Part shown: positions 25,575-33,874 of the stretch, in pieces
How the letters are laid out: every line of letters starts with the position of its first letter
How positions within the stretch are numbered: position 1 is the first letter of the stretch
From: a bacterium
GTDB lineage: Bacteria > Verrucomicrobiota > Verrucomicrobiae > Opitutales > Opitutaceae
DNA: 33,874 bases
Reading direction: 5' to 3'
Assembly (NCBI GenBank): GCA_021780625.1
Contig: JAJXYI010000677.1
Location: 1-33,874, forward strand
Program-made: the position numbers and the translations under genes
Notes under the pieces: model-generated
Told to the model about the DNA's origin: nothing
The model's input: the letters and a program-made list of their open reading frames with translations, nothing else
The model's database searches: none

Positions 25575-26597
25575 TTACATTTTGATCGTATCGATCGCCG
25601 CCAGGATGCGCTCCTGCACACTCTTGGGCAGCGGGGCGTATTCGAGGGTCGGGGAGATCGTCTGACCTTCGGTGACGATCCACTTGGCGAACTTCACGAT
25701 AGCCGCACCCTTCACGCTGTCCTTCTGGTTCTGGTACAGAAGCATCCAGCTGACACCGGCGATCGGATAGGACTTGGCGCCGGGGGCGTTGACCATGGTG
25801 AAGCGGAAGTCGTCGGGGATGGTGGCCGTGGCGAGCGCGGCGGAGACGGATCCGGGCGTCGCTTCGACGTAATCGCCGTCGTGATTCTTCAGCTTGGCGT
25901 AGGGCAGGTGATTCTCGACGGCGTAGGCGAGTTCGATATAGCCGACCGCGCCGGGGAGCTGCTTGACCTGACCGGCGACGCCGGCGTTGGCCTTGCCACC
26001 GAGACCGTTGGGCCACATGGGCGAGCCGCTGCGGCCGACCTGGGATGCCCACTGCTTGCTGACAGCGCTCAGATAGTCGCTGAAGATGTAGCTGGTGCCG
26101 CTGGTGTCGGACCGGTGGACGGTGACGATGTCGAGGTCCGGGAGGTTCTTGTCGGGGTTAAGGGCGACGATGCGGGGATCGTTCCACTTGGTGATGTTGC
26201 CGAGGTAGATGTCGGCGATGATCTCACCATCGAGCTTCAGTTTGGGGTTGCCCGGGAGGTTGTAGGAGATGACAACCGCGCCGGCGACGATCGGGATCTG
26301 AAGGATCGGGCCGTTGGTGGACTTGGCGAGCTTGGCGTCGTCCATCGTGAAGTCCGAAGCGCCGAAATCGACGGTCTGGTTGAGCATCGAACTCTGGCCG
26401 AAGCCGGAGCCGTTGGGTTGGTAGTTGAAGCTCACGCTGGAATCAACGGAGCGATAGGCCTGGAACCACTTCGTGAAGGCCGGAAGATCGAATGAACTTC
26501 CGCCTCCGTTCAAGGAGATATCCGCCTTGGCGGTTACTCCACTCGCGAAGGTGGCGAGGGCTGCAATCGAGAAGAGAAGAGCTGTTTTTGTTCTCAT
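25575..26597 (-). CDS. pstS: phosphate-binding protein PstS
   Basis: Periplasmic phosphate-binding protein of 340 residues that feeds PstC/PstA. The signal peptide is MRTKTALLFSIAALATFASGVTAKA. The mature chain shows LNGGGSSFDLPAFTKWFQ (phosphate-loop start), NYQPNGSGFGQSSM, VDFGASDFTMDD, IYLGNITKWNDPRI, VHRSDTSGTSYIFSDYLS and GAVGYIELAY, all PstS landmarks. Length is normal. It is first in the leftward operon, preceded by a Pho-box-like direct repeat and followed by a strong hairpin that should favour its own expression over pstCAB-phoU. Confidence 0.95.
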   Translation of the reverse strand: MRTKTALLFSIAALATFASGVTAKADISLNGGGSSFDLPAFTKWFQAYRSVDSSVSFNYQPNGSGFGQSSMLNQTVDFGASDFTMDDAKLAKSTNGPILQIPIVAGAVVISYNLPGNPKLKLDGEIIADIYLGNITKWNDPRIVALNPDKNLPDLDIVTVHRSDTSGTSYIFSDYLSAVSKQWASQVGRSGSPMWPNGLGGKANAGVAGQVKQLPGAVGYIELAYAVENHLPYAKLKNHDGDYVEATPGSVSAALATATIPDDFRFTMVNAPGAKSYPIAGVSWMLLYQNQKDSVKGAAIVKFAKWIVTEGQTISPTLEYAPLPKSVQERILAAIDTIKM

Positions 26598-26640
26598 CGC
26601 CGCACATCCCTTTGGTTCAGAGGGGTACTGTCAAACCGCC

Positions 26641-26662
26641 CATGTGAACTTCATGTGACAAT
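26641..26662 (-). promoter_or_regulatory. Pho-box-like direct repeat upstream of pstS
   Basis: CATGTGA occurs at 26641-26647 and again at 26652-26658, exactly 11 bp apart. Read leftward this gives TTGTCACATGA and AGTTCACATGG, matching at 7 of 11 positions and close to the TGTCA-type half-sites with 11-bp spacing bound by PhoB. It ends about 44 bp before the pstS ATG. Induction by phosphate starvation is the expected consequence. Confidence 0.5.
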
Positions 26663-26672
26663 GCCCTTTTTT

Positions 26673-26685
26673 GGGGTGAAACCCC
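26673..26685. terminator. weak hairpin after chrA
   Basis: GGGGT-GAA-ACCCC forms a perfect 5-bp stem about 39 nt past the chrA stop. On the leftward transcript it is followed by A residues rather than U, so it is at best a poor intrinsic terminator. It lies just upstream of the Pho-box-like site. Confidence 0.25.
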
Positions 26686-26723
26686 TGCGTGTGGATCGGA
26701 TGTCGGGAGGGCGGTTTTCGCTC

Positions 26724-27974
26724 TCAAAGTGCAGCCAGCGAGACAGCTGCGACGGCGCAGAGCGCCACGACGATCCATGGGGGCGTGTGTCGCACTTCGA
26801 GCAGAGTGAAGGCGATTGCGACGAGAAAGAGGTCTGCAACGCCGTGCACGCCCTGGGCCCAGACGGGATTGCAGAATGCGGCGAAGAGCACGCCGACGAC
26901 TGCGGCGTTGGAGCCTTTGAGGGCGGCGCGGGTTTGGCGCTGGTTCCGAAGGGAATCCCAGAATGGCAAGGCTCCGCCGATCAGGAGCCATGCAGGCAGG
27001 TAAATGGCGCCGAGGCAGCCGAGTCCGCCGAGCCAGGCGTGGGGCGGGCCGATGATGAGGGTGCCTAGGTAGGCGGCGAATGCGAACAGCGGACCGGGCA
27101 GCGCCTGGGCCGCGCCGTAGCCGGCGAGGAAGCGGGAGTCGGATATCCACTCCTTGGGTACAAGCTCCGCGCGCAGGAGCGGCAGCACGACGTGGCCTCC
27201 GCCGAAGACGAGGGAGCCGGACCTATAAAAACTGTCGAAGAGCCGCACCGATCTGGCGCCCGAGACGGCGGCGCACACCGGCAGGGCGACCAGCAGCACG
27301 GCGAAGGCGGCGAGCGCGGCGGCGGCCCAGGCGTGGCGTGCGGAGATGCGTCCGAGGGGAGGCATCGCTGGGGGGCCTGGATGCTCCGAACGCCCGAACA
27401 GGATCCAGCCGGCGAAACCGCCGGCGGCGATTGCCGCCACCTGGCCGATGGCGCTACCGGCCGTCAGAGCGATCGCGGCGGCTCCTGCGGCGATCGCTCC
27501 GCGAACCACATCGGGACAAAGACGGCGGCCCATCGACCACACGGCCTGCGCAACGACGGCGACCGCGGCGAGCTTCAGACCGTGGATCCAATGGGCGTCG
27601 GCGAGTCCGCCCAGGGCAGAGACCCCGTAGGCGAACCCGATCATCAGGCCGACGGAGGGCAGGAGAAACCCGAACGAGGCGAGCAAAGCGCCCGGCAGCC
27701 GCCGGCTGCGCATGCCCAGTGCGAAGACCAGCTGACTACTGGCGGGTCCGGGCAGGAACTGGCACAACGCGACCAGATCGGCGAAGGTGGCGTCGTCGAG
27801 CCAGCGCCGCTTCCGGACGAATTCCTCGTGAAAGTAGCCCAGGTGAGCGACGGGACCGCCGAAGCAGACGAGCCCGAGGCGGAGGAAGATGGCGAACAAA
27901 CCCAGGAGAGAAGGCCGCCCGGGATCGGCGGTGTCGGCCGGAGGCGGAGGAACCTGGTTGACGCTTGCCGTCAT
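26724..27974 (-). CDS. chrA: chromate transporter ChrA (two-domain)
   Basis: CHR-family inner-membrane transporter of 416 residues, conferring chromate efflux in studied members. Two homologous halves are visible. The N half has FLRLGLVCFGGPVAHLGYF and LVALCQFLPGPASSQLVFALG; the C half has FYRSGSLVFGGGHVVLPLL and GYGAAQALPGPLFAFAAYLG. The FGGP/FGGGH and QxLPGP motifs mark the family. About ten membrane segments are apparent. It starts 21 bp after a cytochrome gene and is the last of a padR-cytochrome-chrA operon. Whether the true substrate is chromate or another oxyanion, such as sulfate, is not evident. Confidence 0.92.
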   Translation of the reverse strand: MTASVNQVPPPPADTADPGRPSLLGLFAIFLRLGLVCFGGPVAHLGYFHEEFVRKRRWLDDATFADLVALCQFLPGPASSQLVFALGMRSRRLPGALLASFGFLLPSVGLMIGFAYGVSALGGLADAHWIHGLKLAAVAVVAQAVWSMGRRLCPDVVRGAIAAGAAAIALTAGSAIGQVAAIAAGGFAGWILFGRSEHPGPPAMPPLGRISARHAWAAAALAAFAVLLVALPVCAAVSGARSVRLFDSFYRSGSLVFGGGHVVLPLLRAELVPKEWISDSRFLAGYGAAQALPGPLFAFAAYLGTLIIGPPHAWLGGLGCLGAIYLPAWLLIGGALPFWDSLRNQRQTRAALKGSNAAVVGVLFAAFCNPVWAQGVHGVADLFLVAIAFTLLEVRHTPPWIVVALCAVAAVSLAAL

Positions 27975-27995
27975 CGAAGGGGCGGGAGAGGCCGT

Positions 27996-28493
27996 TCAGC
28001 GGGGGTTGAAATTCTGGTTCCAGCGGTCCGCCGAGGGAGTCGGCGTGGCGATCCGGATGAAGGGACGTCCGGAGTCTCTGTGGCAGGCATTGCAGGACGC
28101 GATGAGCTGCTGGTACTGCGAGGCGAACCCCGCGGAGTCCTTTGCGCCGAGCGGCTTTTCAAGGTTCGCGAGGGCCGGGCGCAGCGATTTTTGGAGAGTC
28201 GTGCTCACGGGGAACCCGTTTACGACGAGACGGGCGTCGACGATGGCGGCGGCGGTCTTGTCCATTTGATCGCGATAGTAGGCGGCCAGCGCCCAGTTTC
28301 CCGCCTTGGCGGCCCGCCAGAGTGTGTCGGCGCTGCGCTGGAGAGAGTCCATGGTGCGGTTCAGGGGGAATCCGGAGGGAGTCGGATGCAGGGCGGCGAC
28401 CGTGGCCTCGAGATGACGTTCGCGTTGCAGGACGAGCAGATTGCCGGCGAGTGCGGCGACGAGGAGGAGGGCGATGAGCAGCTGGGTTTTCAT
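27996..28493 (-). CDS. membrane-anchored monohaem c'-type cytochrome
   Basis: A 165-residue protein with an N-terminal hydrophobic segment (MKTQLLIALLLVAALAGNLL) acting as export signal or membrane anchor, and a single haem c motif C-N-A-C-H at residues 134-138. The motif lies near the C-terminus after a predicted four-helix region (SLQRSADTLWRAAKAGNWAL, then AYYRDQMDKTAAAI and LANLEKPLGAKD), which is the plan of cytochrome c'/c-556. It would be periplasmic. It lies between padR and chrA with gaps of about 20 bp on each side, so it is probably co-expressed with the chromate transporter; a redox role toward Cr(VI) is speculation. Confidence 0.78.
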   Translation of the reverse strand: MKTQLLIALLLVAALAGNLLVLQRERHLEATVAALHPTPSGFPLNRTMDSLQRSADTLWRAAKAGNWALAAYYRDQMDKTAAAIVDARLVVNGFPVSTTLQKSLRPALANLEKPLGAKDSAGFASQYQQLIASCNACHRDSGRPFIRIATPTPSADRWNQNFNPR

Positions 28494-28512
28494 GAATTGG
28501 CGGGGAAGGGGT

Positions 28513-28851
28513 TCAGCGATGCGGCTCGGGACAGGCTTCGGCGAGCAGCTCGGTGAGTTGGGAGCGGACTTCCCTCAGCGCGGCCCGCCCTGCCGCCGTG
28601 GCGCGGTAGGGTCGCGCGCCACCCGGATGGCGCCGGAGGTCGGCTTTGGATACGGCCAGCCAGCCTAGTTTTTCCATGCGCGCCAGAAGCGGATAGAGCG
28701 TGCCAGGGCTCACCCGGTAGCCGTGGCGGCCGAGTTCCTCGAGCATCCAGTTTCCCAAAATCGGACCCTGGGCCGCATGGTGCAGGATATGGACCTTCCA
28801 GAGCGGGCGAAGGATTTCGCGCTCGAGATCGGGATCGTTTGTTACGGCCAT
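28513..28851 (-). CDS. PadR-family transcriptional regulator
   Basis: A 112-residue PadR repressor. The winged HTH is clear: LWKVHILHHAAQGPILGNWM, then LEELGRHGYRVSPGTLYPLL (recognition helix SPGTLYPLLARME) and wing KADLRRHPGGARPYRATAAG. A short C-terminal helix (ALREVRSQLTELLAEA) serves dimerisation. It is the first gene of the leftward operon with the cytochrome and chrA. PadR proteins release DNA on binding a ligand; here chromate or a stress metabolite may be the signal, which is inference. A TTACG/CGTAA dyad lies directly upstream of its start. Confidence 0.9.
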   Translation of the reverse strand: MAVTNDPDLEREILRPLWKVHILHHAAQGPILGNWMLEELGRHGYRVSPGTLYPLLARMEKLGWLAVSKADLRRHPGGARPYRATAAGRAALREVRSQLTELLAEACPEPHR

Positions 28852-28854
28852 CGT

Positions 28855-28869
28855 TTACGACCATCGTAA
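28855..28869. promoter_or_regulatory. dyad at the padR start, candidate PadR operator
   Basis: TTACG-ACCAT-CGTAA is a perfect inverted repeat ending 3 bp upstream of the padR start codon. Its position would let PadR block transcription of its own operon. The leader left for a transcript is very short. The divergent GH28 gene starts about 130 bp to the right. Confidence 0.4.
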
Positions 28870-29002
28870 TTCTTGCGCTGGGGTGTCAAGACGCCGCCGG
28901 CCGGAAGCGAATCGCAGCGAGGCCTGTCGGGGAGCCGTTTGCGCAATGATGGCGCAATCGTCGCTGTTGCGGGTGCGGGTCCCCGTGGCATCGTCGCTGC
29001 GT

Positions 29003-30313
29003 ATGCAACCCCTGGTCCGTACGCTCTTCGCGTTTCTTTTGATTTCCGCCGCGGCGGCGGCGCTGCGTTCCGAGGTCGTGCCCGCAAGGCCGGTCATTCC
29101 GGCTCACCGGGTGAAACTCTCCGAATTCGGGGCGGTGGCCGACGGGCGCACACCCAACGAACAGGCCTTTCGCCGCGCGGTCGCCGCTCTCGAGAAGGAA
29201 GGGGGTGGCGTGCTGGAGGTGACCGCCGGACGGTGGCTGACGCGGCCCTTCGAACTGGCGAGCCGGATCGATCTCCATCTCGACGCGGGAGCGGTGATCG
29301 CATTCACCACGGATCCCGCGGACTCCCGGGTCGGGAAAAATCGGTATCGTCCGTTTCTGCTCGTGAAGGACGCGACCGACGTGGCGATCTCGGGTCAGGG
29401 CACAATCGACGGACAGGGTCAGGCCTGGTGGCCGGATGCGGTGCGCTTCCGCGACGAGGCGAACCGGCGCCACGCCAGGAGCAACACGAGTCCGCGTCCG
29501 CGCCTGGTGGTATTCGAGCACTGCCGCCGCATCGCGGTCGAGGGAGTGACGCTGACGCGCTCCCCGGTGTTCTGTCTGGTCCCTGTGGAGTGCGAGGACG
29601 TTTCCGTCGTGGGCGTGAGGATTTTCAATCCGGCCGATGCGCCGAACACCGATGGCATCGATCCGTCGGCGTCGCGGCGGGTGCTCATCAAGGGCTGCAC
29701 GATCGACACGGGAGATGACTGCATCGCGGTCAAGGCCGGGTCGCGATCGGGCCTGCGCAGCGAGGACATTCTCATCACCGACTGCACCTTTCTCCACGGC
29801 CATGGCTGCTCGATCGGCAGCGAGACCTACTCGGGAGTGCGCAACATGACCGTGCAGCATTGCCGCTTTGTGGGGACCGAGACGGGGATTCGAATGAAGT
29901 CGGATCGGCGGCGTGGAGGGCTCGTCGAGCACCTCGTGTATTCGGACATCACGATGCGCGATGTCGGGCATGCGATCTCGATCAGCAGCTACTACATGGG
30001 AACGACCACCGATTCGTCGGGGAAGGCGTTGGCGGATGAGGCGAGGCCGGTCACGGCGACGACTCCACAGTGGCGCGACATCGTGATCAGGAACCTGAGG
30101 GCCACGGCTTGCCGGAAGAGTGCGGGCCTGATTCTGGGCCTGCCGGAGATGCCGGTCGAGGGGATCGTGCTCGATCACGTCACGATCGAGGCGCCGAAGG
30201 GCATGCGCATCGCGCACGCAAAAAACGTCAGGTTGCAGGACGTGACGTTTTTGGTGAAGGAGGGCCCTGCGTTGAGCGTGGACAAGACCGTGGAAGGTCT
30301 TGTCACGCGCTGA
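29003..30313 (+). CDS. secreted glycoside hydrolase family 28 (polygalacturonase-like)
   Basis: Exported pectin-type hydrolase of 436 residues. The signal peptide is MQPLVRTLFAFLLISAAAAALRSE. The right-handed beta-helix carries all four GH28 signatures: NTDGID (215-220, Asp217), DTGDD (235-239, Asp238/Asp239), GHG (266-268, His267) and RMK (297-299). It hydrolyses galacturonan or rhamnogalacturonan-type chains, or terminal galacturonate; the exact specificity is not evident. The ATG at 29003 begins a clean signal peptide; the frame is open 40 codons upstream but that leader is Arg-rich and atypical. It is divergent from the padR operon. Confidence 0.9.
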   Translation: MQPLVRTLFAFLLISAAAAALRSEVVPARPVIPAHRVKLSEFGAVADGRTPNEQAFRRAVAALEKEGGGVLEVTAGRWLTRPFELASRIDLHLDAGAVIAFTTDPADSRVGKNRYRPFLLVKDATDVAISGQGTIDGQGQAWWPDAVRFRDEANRRHARSNTSPRPRLVVFEHCRRIAVEGVTLTRSPVFCLVPVECEDVSVVGVRIFNPADAPNTDGIDPSASRRVLIKGCTIDTGDDCIAVKAGSRSGLRSEDILITDCTFLHGHGCSIGSETYSGVRNMTVQHCRFVGTETGIRMKSDRRRGGLVEHLVYSDITMRDVGHAISISSYYMGTTTDSSGKALADEARPVTATTPQWRDIVIRNLRATACRKSAGLILGLPEMPVEGIVLDHVTIEAPKGMRIAHAKNVRLQDVTFLVKEGPALSVDKTVEGLVTR

Positions 30314-30340
30314 ACTGGCGGGCTGGGCTGCTGGGCGGGC

Positions 30341-31687
<1,347 letters not shown>

Positions 31688-32046
31688 GCGTGGAAACGCC
31701 GGCGCGCAGGGCGCGGGGCGAAAGAAGACCGCCGGGTAGGCGGATCAGGACGTTGGAGGGCGGGTCCGCAGAGTGCGGAGGTGCGCCGTTATGTTTGAAC
31801 ATCCGCGGCACCGGAAACCGGGCGGGATGTTGTTCGATGAGCTGAGTGACATCTGACGACCCCTCATCGAAGAAACGTCCGAAGCAAACCAGAGCCGCAT
31901 GAAACGGAACCGAGTTGCGACGCGGACAAGGACAGGCGCCGTGGCGCAACGCAAGCACGATTTACCCCACTTAAAATCAAGTGGCTGGAAACCAGGTCTT
32001 TGAGATGTAACCAGAACCCGGATATGCCGGGCGGGACCGCGGGTGC
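31688..32046. promoter_or_regulatory. 359-bp intergenic region: structured leader of the helicase gene and 3' hairpins
   Basis: No credible gene is present. Upstream of the helicase start two stems are seen: TCCGCA-GAG-TGCGGA (31765-31779), and a nested stem in which CATCCGC (31800-31806) pairs with GCGGGATG (31822-31829) around CCGG-AAA-CCGG (31811-31821). Nearer the other gene, CCACTT (31967-31972) pairs with AAGTGG (31979-31984) and CTGG-AAA-CCAG (31985-31995) follows; these lie 50-80 nt past the stop of the leftward GlcG/HbpS-like gene and may end its transcript, though no U-run follows. DEAD-box genes often have long regulated leaders. Confidence 0.4.
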
Positions 32047-32511
32047 TCAGGCGTCTGTGACGCGCAGACCGCCGACGGCCTGTGCGGCGCGCACGACGAT
32101 CTCGACGTCCTTTTCACCGCGGAATCCGGAGAATGCGGCGGCGAGGGGCGTGCCGTCCTCGAGCTCGAGGGCGACGCCTCCCTGCCAGCCGATGAAATCG
32201 GGGCGGTTGATGCCGAACCTGGATTCGTCGAGCTTTCCCGAATACACGAGTTCCTCGAAGCGTCCCGTCGCGTAGCCCGTGCTCCAGACCTGGAGGGCCT
32301 TGCGGTTGACGATGCCGAAGCACCAGCGCCCGCGGCCCCGGTCGTCGCCGAAAATCCGGCCGTGGAATTGACCTGTGGCGTCGATCACGCACACGGCGGC
32401 GTTGCCCTTGGACATTTCGTGGTCGACGGGATCCCTGAGGAATTCGGGGAAGAGCCGTGCGACCTCCTCGACGAGACGCTCGGCGATGCGGGGCGGGAGA
32501 GGGGTGGACAT
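32047..32511 (-). CDS. GlcG/HbpS-like (haem-degrading domain) protein
   Basis: A 154-residue cytosolic protein without signal peptide. Its second half resembles the GlcG/HbpS 'Haem_degrading' family: KALQVWSTGYATGRFEELVY, then FGINRPDFIGWQGGVALELE and a closing DGTPLAAAFSGFRGEKDVEI-VVRAAQAVGG, the usual G-G-x-DG-x3-A-x-SG-x4-D-x4-A pattern. Members bind haem or small ligands or have unknown roles. The frame continues upstream but that part is antisense-like to the AraC gene; the ATG at 32509-32511 is the sensible start. It lies 59 bp downstream of the AraC-type gene in the same direction, perhaps co-transcribed. Function is unknown. Confidence 0.75.
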   Translation of the reverse strand: MSTPLPPRIAERLVEEVARLFPEFLRDPVDHEMSKGNAAVCVIDATGQFHGRIFGDDRGRGRWCFGIVNRKALQVWSTGYATGRFEELVYSGKLDESRFGINRPDFIGWQGGVALELEDGTPLAAAFSGFRGEKDVEIVVRAAQAVGGLRVTDA

Positions 32512-32570
32512 GCGGGCGACGACAGGGAAAAGAGCCGGCGACTGCAATCCCGCGATGAACTTGGGGTTCT

Positions 32571-33734
32571 CTAGGCGATCTCCCGCATGCGCTCGCGGTA
32601 CTGGCCGGGTGTTTCGCCGGTCGCGCGCTTGAAGAACACGTTCAGGTATTCGGCGTGTCGGAAGCCGGTCTTTTCGGAAATGGCCTTCACGGTGAGGTCG
32701 GTGCCGAGCAGGAGTTCCCTTATCTTGGCGAGCTGCACCTGCCGGATTTCCGCTCCGGGGGAGCGTCCCAGGAGCTTGCGGAACACGGTTTCCAACTGCG
32801 TGCGAGCGATGCCCGTGTGATTGCTGACGGCGGAGACCGTGATGCCTTTGCAGGCGTGGGCATGAATGTATTTCAGGGCACCGGTGAGCTTGGGGTGCTG
32901 GATGGCGAGGATGTCCGTGGATTGCCGCATCACGATCCCGAGCGGATCGAGCAGGGTCTCCGGGGCCGGAACCATGTCGCCGGCAAGCAGCTCCTGAAGA
33001 ATCTGCGCGGCCCGCATGCCCATTTGATGCTGGCCGATGTTGATGCTGGAAAGTGCGGGGTGGGCGAGTTCGCAGCGGATTTCGTTGTCGTTCACGCCGA
33101 GCACCGCCACATCCTCGGGGACACGCAGCCTGAGTTTGCGGCAGGCGTCCTCGATCTGGATCGCGCGAAGGTCGTTGCACGCCATGATGCCCAAGGGGTG
33201 GCGCAGGGTGCGAAGCCACTCCATGAGCGCCGCCGTCTCCGAGGAGGTCCACTCGGGCGAGCAGGCCGGTTCGAAGAGCGATTCAAAAATCACGGGTTGG
33301 CGGCCGGCCTCACGCAGTCGCGCACTGAAACCGTCCAGGCGCTGGGTTGACCACTCGGCGTTGTGGAATCCGACAAAGGCGAAATGGTGGAAGCCGCGGG
33401 AGAGCAGGTGCTCGGCCCCGAGTCGTCCGACCTTCGGATTGTCGGGTCGGACCTTTGGAATCCGTGGGAAAGGCGGACAATCGTTGAGGTCGACCAGGGG
33501 GATCTTGAGCCGCTTGCAGACGTCGACGATCGCGGCGGTTGTATGCCGGCTGATGACGCCGTCCCATTTTCCCCTTCCGAGCATTTCGGGCTCCGCGGCG
33601 AGCCGATTGGCCTCGTCCCAGTAAAAATCCCAAGTGCGCTGAAGCTTCTGATTCTGGAGGACGCCGCGTATCATGCGCTCCGCGGACTCTTCCTCGATTT
33701 TCGAGATGGATAGGAAAATTCTGGGGCGGTTCAT
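32571..33734 (-). CDS. XylR-type AraC-family regulator with sugar-binding domain
   Basis: A 387-residue transcription factor. Residues 1-275 form a LacI/periplasmic-binding-type domain (RGVLQNQKLQRTWDFYWDEA, then HHFAFVGFHNAEWSTQRLDG, GIMACNDLRAIQIEDACRK and DVAVLGVNDNEIRCELAHPA). Residues about 285-385 form the double-HTH AraC domain (ISEKTGFRHAEYLNVFFKRA, then TGETPGQYRERM). This is the arrangement of enterobacterial XylR, common in Opitutaceae, and implies a sugar effector such as xylose. The ATG at 33732-33734 begins the binding domain directly; an in-frame start 16 codons earlier is less likely. Target genes are not in view. Confidence 0.9.
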   Translation of the reverse strand: MNRPRIFLSISKIEEESAERMIRGVLQNQKLQRTWDFYWDEANRLAAEPEMLGRGKWDGVISRHTTAAIVDVCKRLKIPLVDLNDCPPFPRIPKVRPDNPKVGRLGAEHLLSRGFHHFAFVGFHNAEWSTQRLDGFSARLREAGRQPVIFESLFEPACSPEWTSSETAALMEWLRTLRHPLGIMACNDLRAIQIEDACRKLRLRVPEDVAVLGVNDNEIRCELAHPALSSINIGQHQMGMRAAQILQELLAGDMVPAPETLLDPLGIVMRQSTDILAIQHPKLTGALKYIHAHACKGITVSAVSNHTGIARTQLETVFRKLLGRSPGAEIRQVQLAKIRELLLGTDLTVKAISEKTGFRHAEYLNVFFKRATGETPGQYRERMREIA

Positions 33735-33874
33735 GGGGCGCTCACGGGACTCAGGACATGGGGTAAGTGCGAAGATTCGCACATTCCGATCCTGGCTGCA
33801 AGGCCTGGGGGTCGGCCCGGCATCCTTCCTGCAGACCGAGTGCGCGCGGCTCCAGGAGTGCGGGAGTGTGCTGC
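33735..33874. other. right-end intergenic segment
   Basis: The last 140 bp upstream of the AraC-type regulator, expected to hold its promoter. No gene, repeat or convincing promoter element was recognised before the window ends. Confidence 0.3.

Noticed and set aside
28886..30217. Leftward 443-codon open frame opposite the GH28 gene
   Set aside because: His/Arg-rich antisense sequence; GH28 catalytic motifs on the plus strand are unambiguous.

Overview
The window is GC-rich chromosomal DNA that looks like a member of the Verrucomicrobiota, most likely near Opitutaceae. This placement is inferred from four things: a GxxExxY-family gene flanked by CACAGAG-type inverted repeats, secreted GH3 and GH28 enzymes, a XylR-type AraC regulator, and translation starts that mostly lack a Shine-Dalgarno sequence. 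No rRNA or tRNA gene was seen. A 39-base G homopolymer at the left edge is probably an assembly artefact at a contig end.

Layout, left to right. (1) 1-5438: nitrate uptake. A leftward operon encodes a signal-peptide-less NrtA-like sensor (NasS-like), then NrtA, NrtB and NrtD, with a divergent LysR regulator. (2) 5447-6513: leftward MOSC protein and MobA, translationally coupled, which handle molybdenum cofactor. (3) 6689-10516: a secreted GH3 glycosidase and a secreted alpha/beta-hydrolase, with about 780 bp of apparently non-coding DNA between them. (4) 10776-15721: molybdate uptake. A leftward XRE-HTH/periplasmic-binding-fold regulator faces a rightward porin-modA-modB-modC operon. (5) 15841-17100: a response regulator fused to a CheX-like phosphatase domain. 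(6) 17327-21037: gatC, gatA and gatB, interrupted between gatA and gatB by a GxxExxY nuclease-like gene bracketed by inverted repeats. An exported transglutaminase-like protein follows, then a gene-less 153-bp copy of the same inverted-repeat unit. (7) 22035-26597: leftward pstS-pstC-pstA-pstB-phoU phosphate system, with a Pho-box-like site and a strong hairpin terminator between pstS and pstC. (8) 26724-28851: leftward padR, c'-type cytochrome and chrA (chromate transport). (9) 29003-33734: GH28 pectinase, RhlE-like RNA helicase, GlcG/HbpS-like protein and a XylR-like AraC regulator.

The first 16 kb has a common theme. Nitrate reductase needs molybdopterin, and the window couples nitrate import, Mo-cofactor finishing and molybdate import, including a dedicated outer-membrane porin. 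The strongest candidates for something little described are the CACAGAG inverted-repeat/GxxExxY element with its gene-less derivative, the porin-containing mod operon with an unusual regulator, and the REC-CheX fusion.
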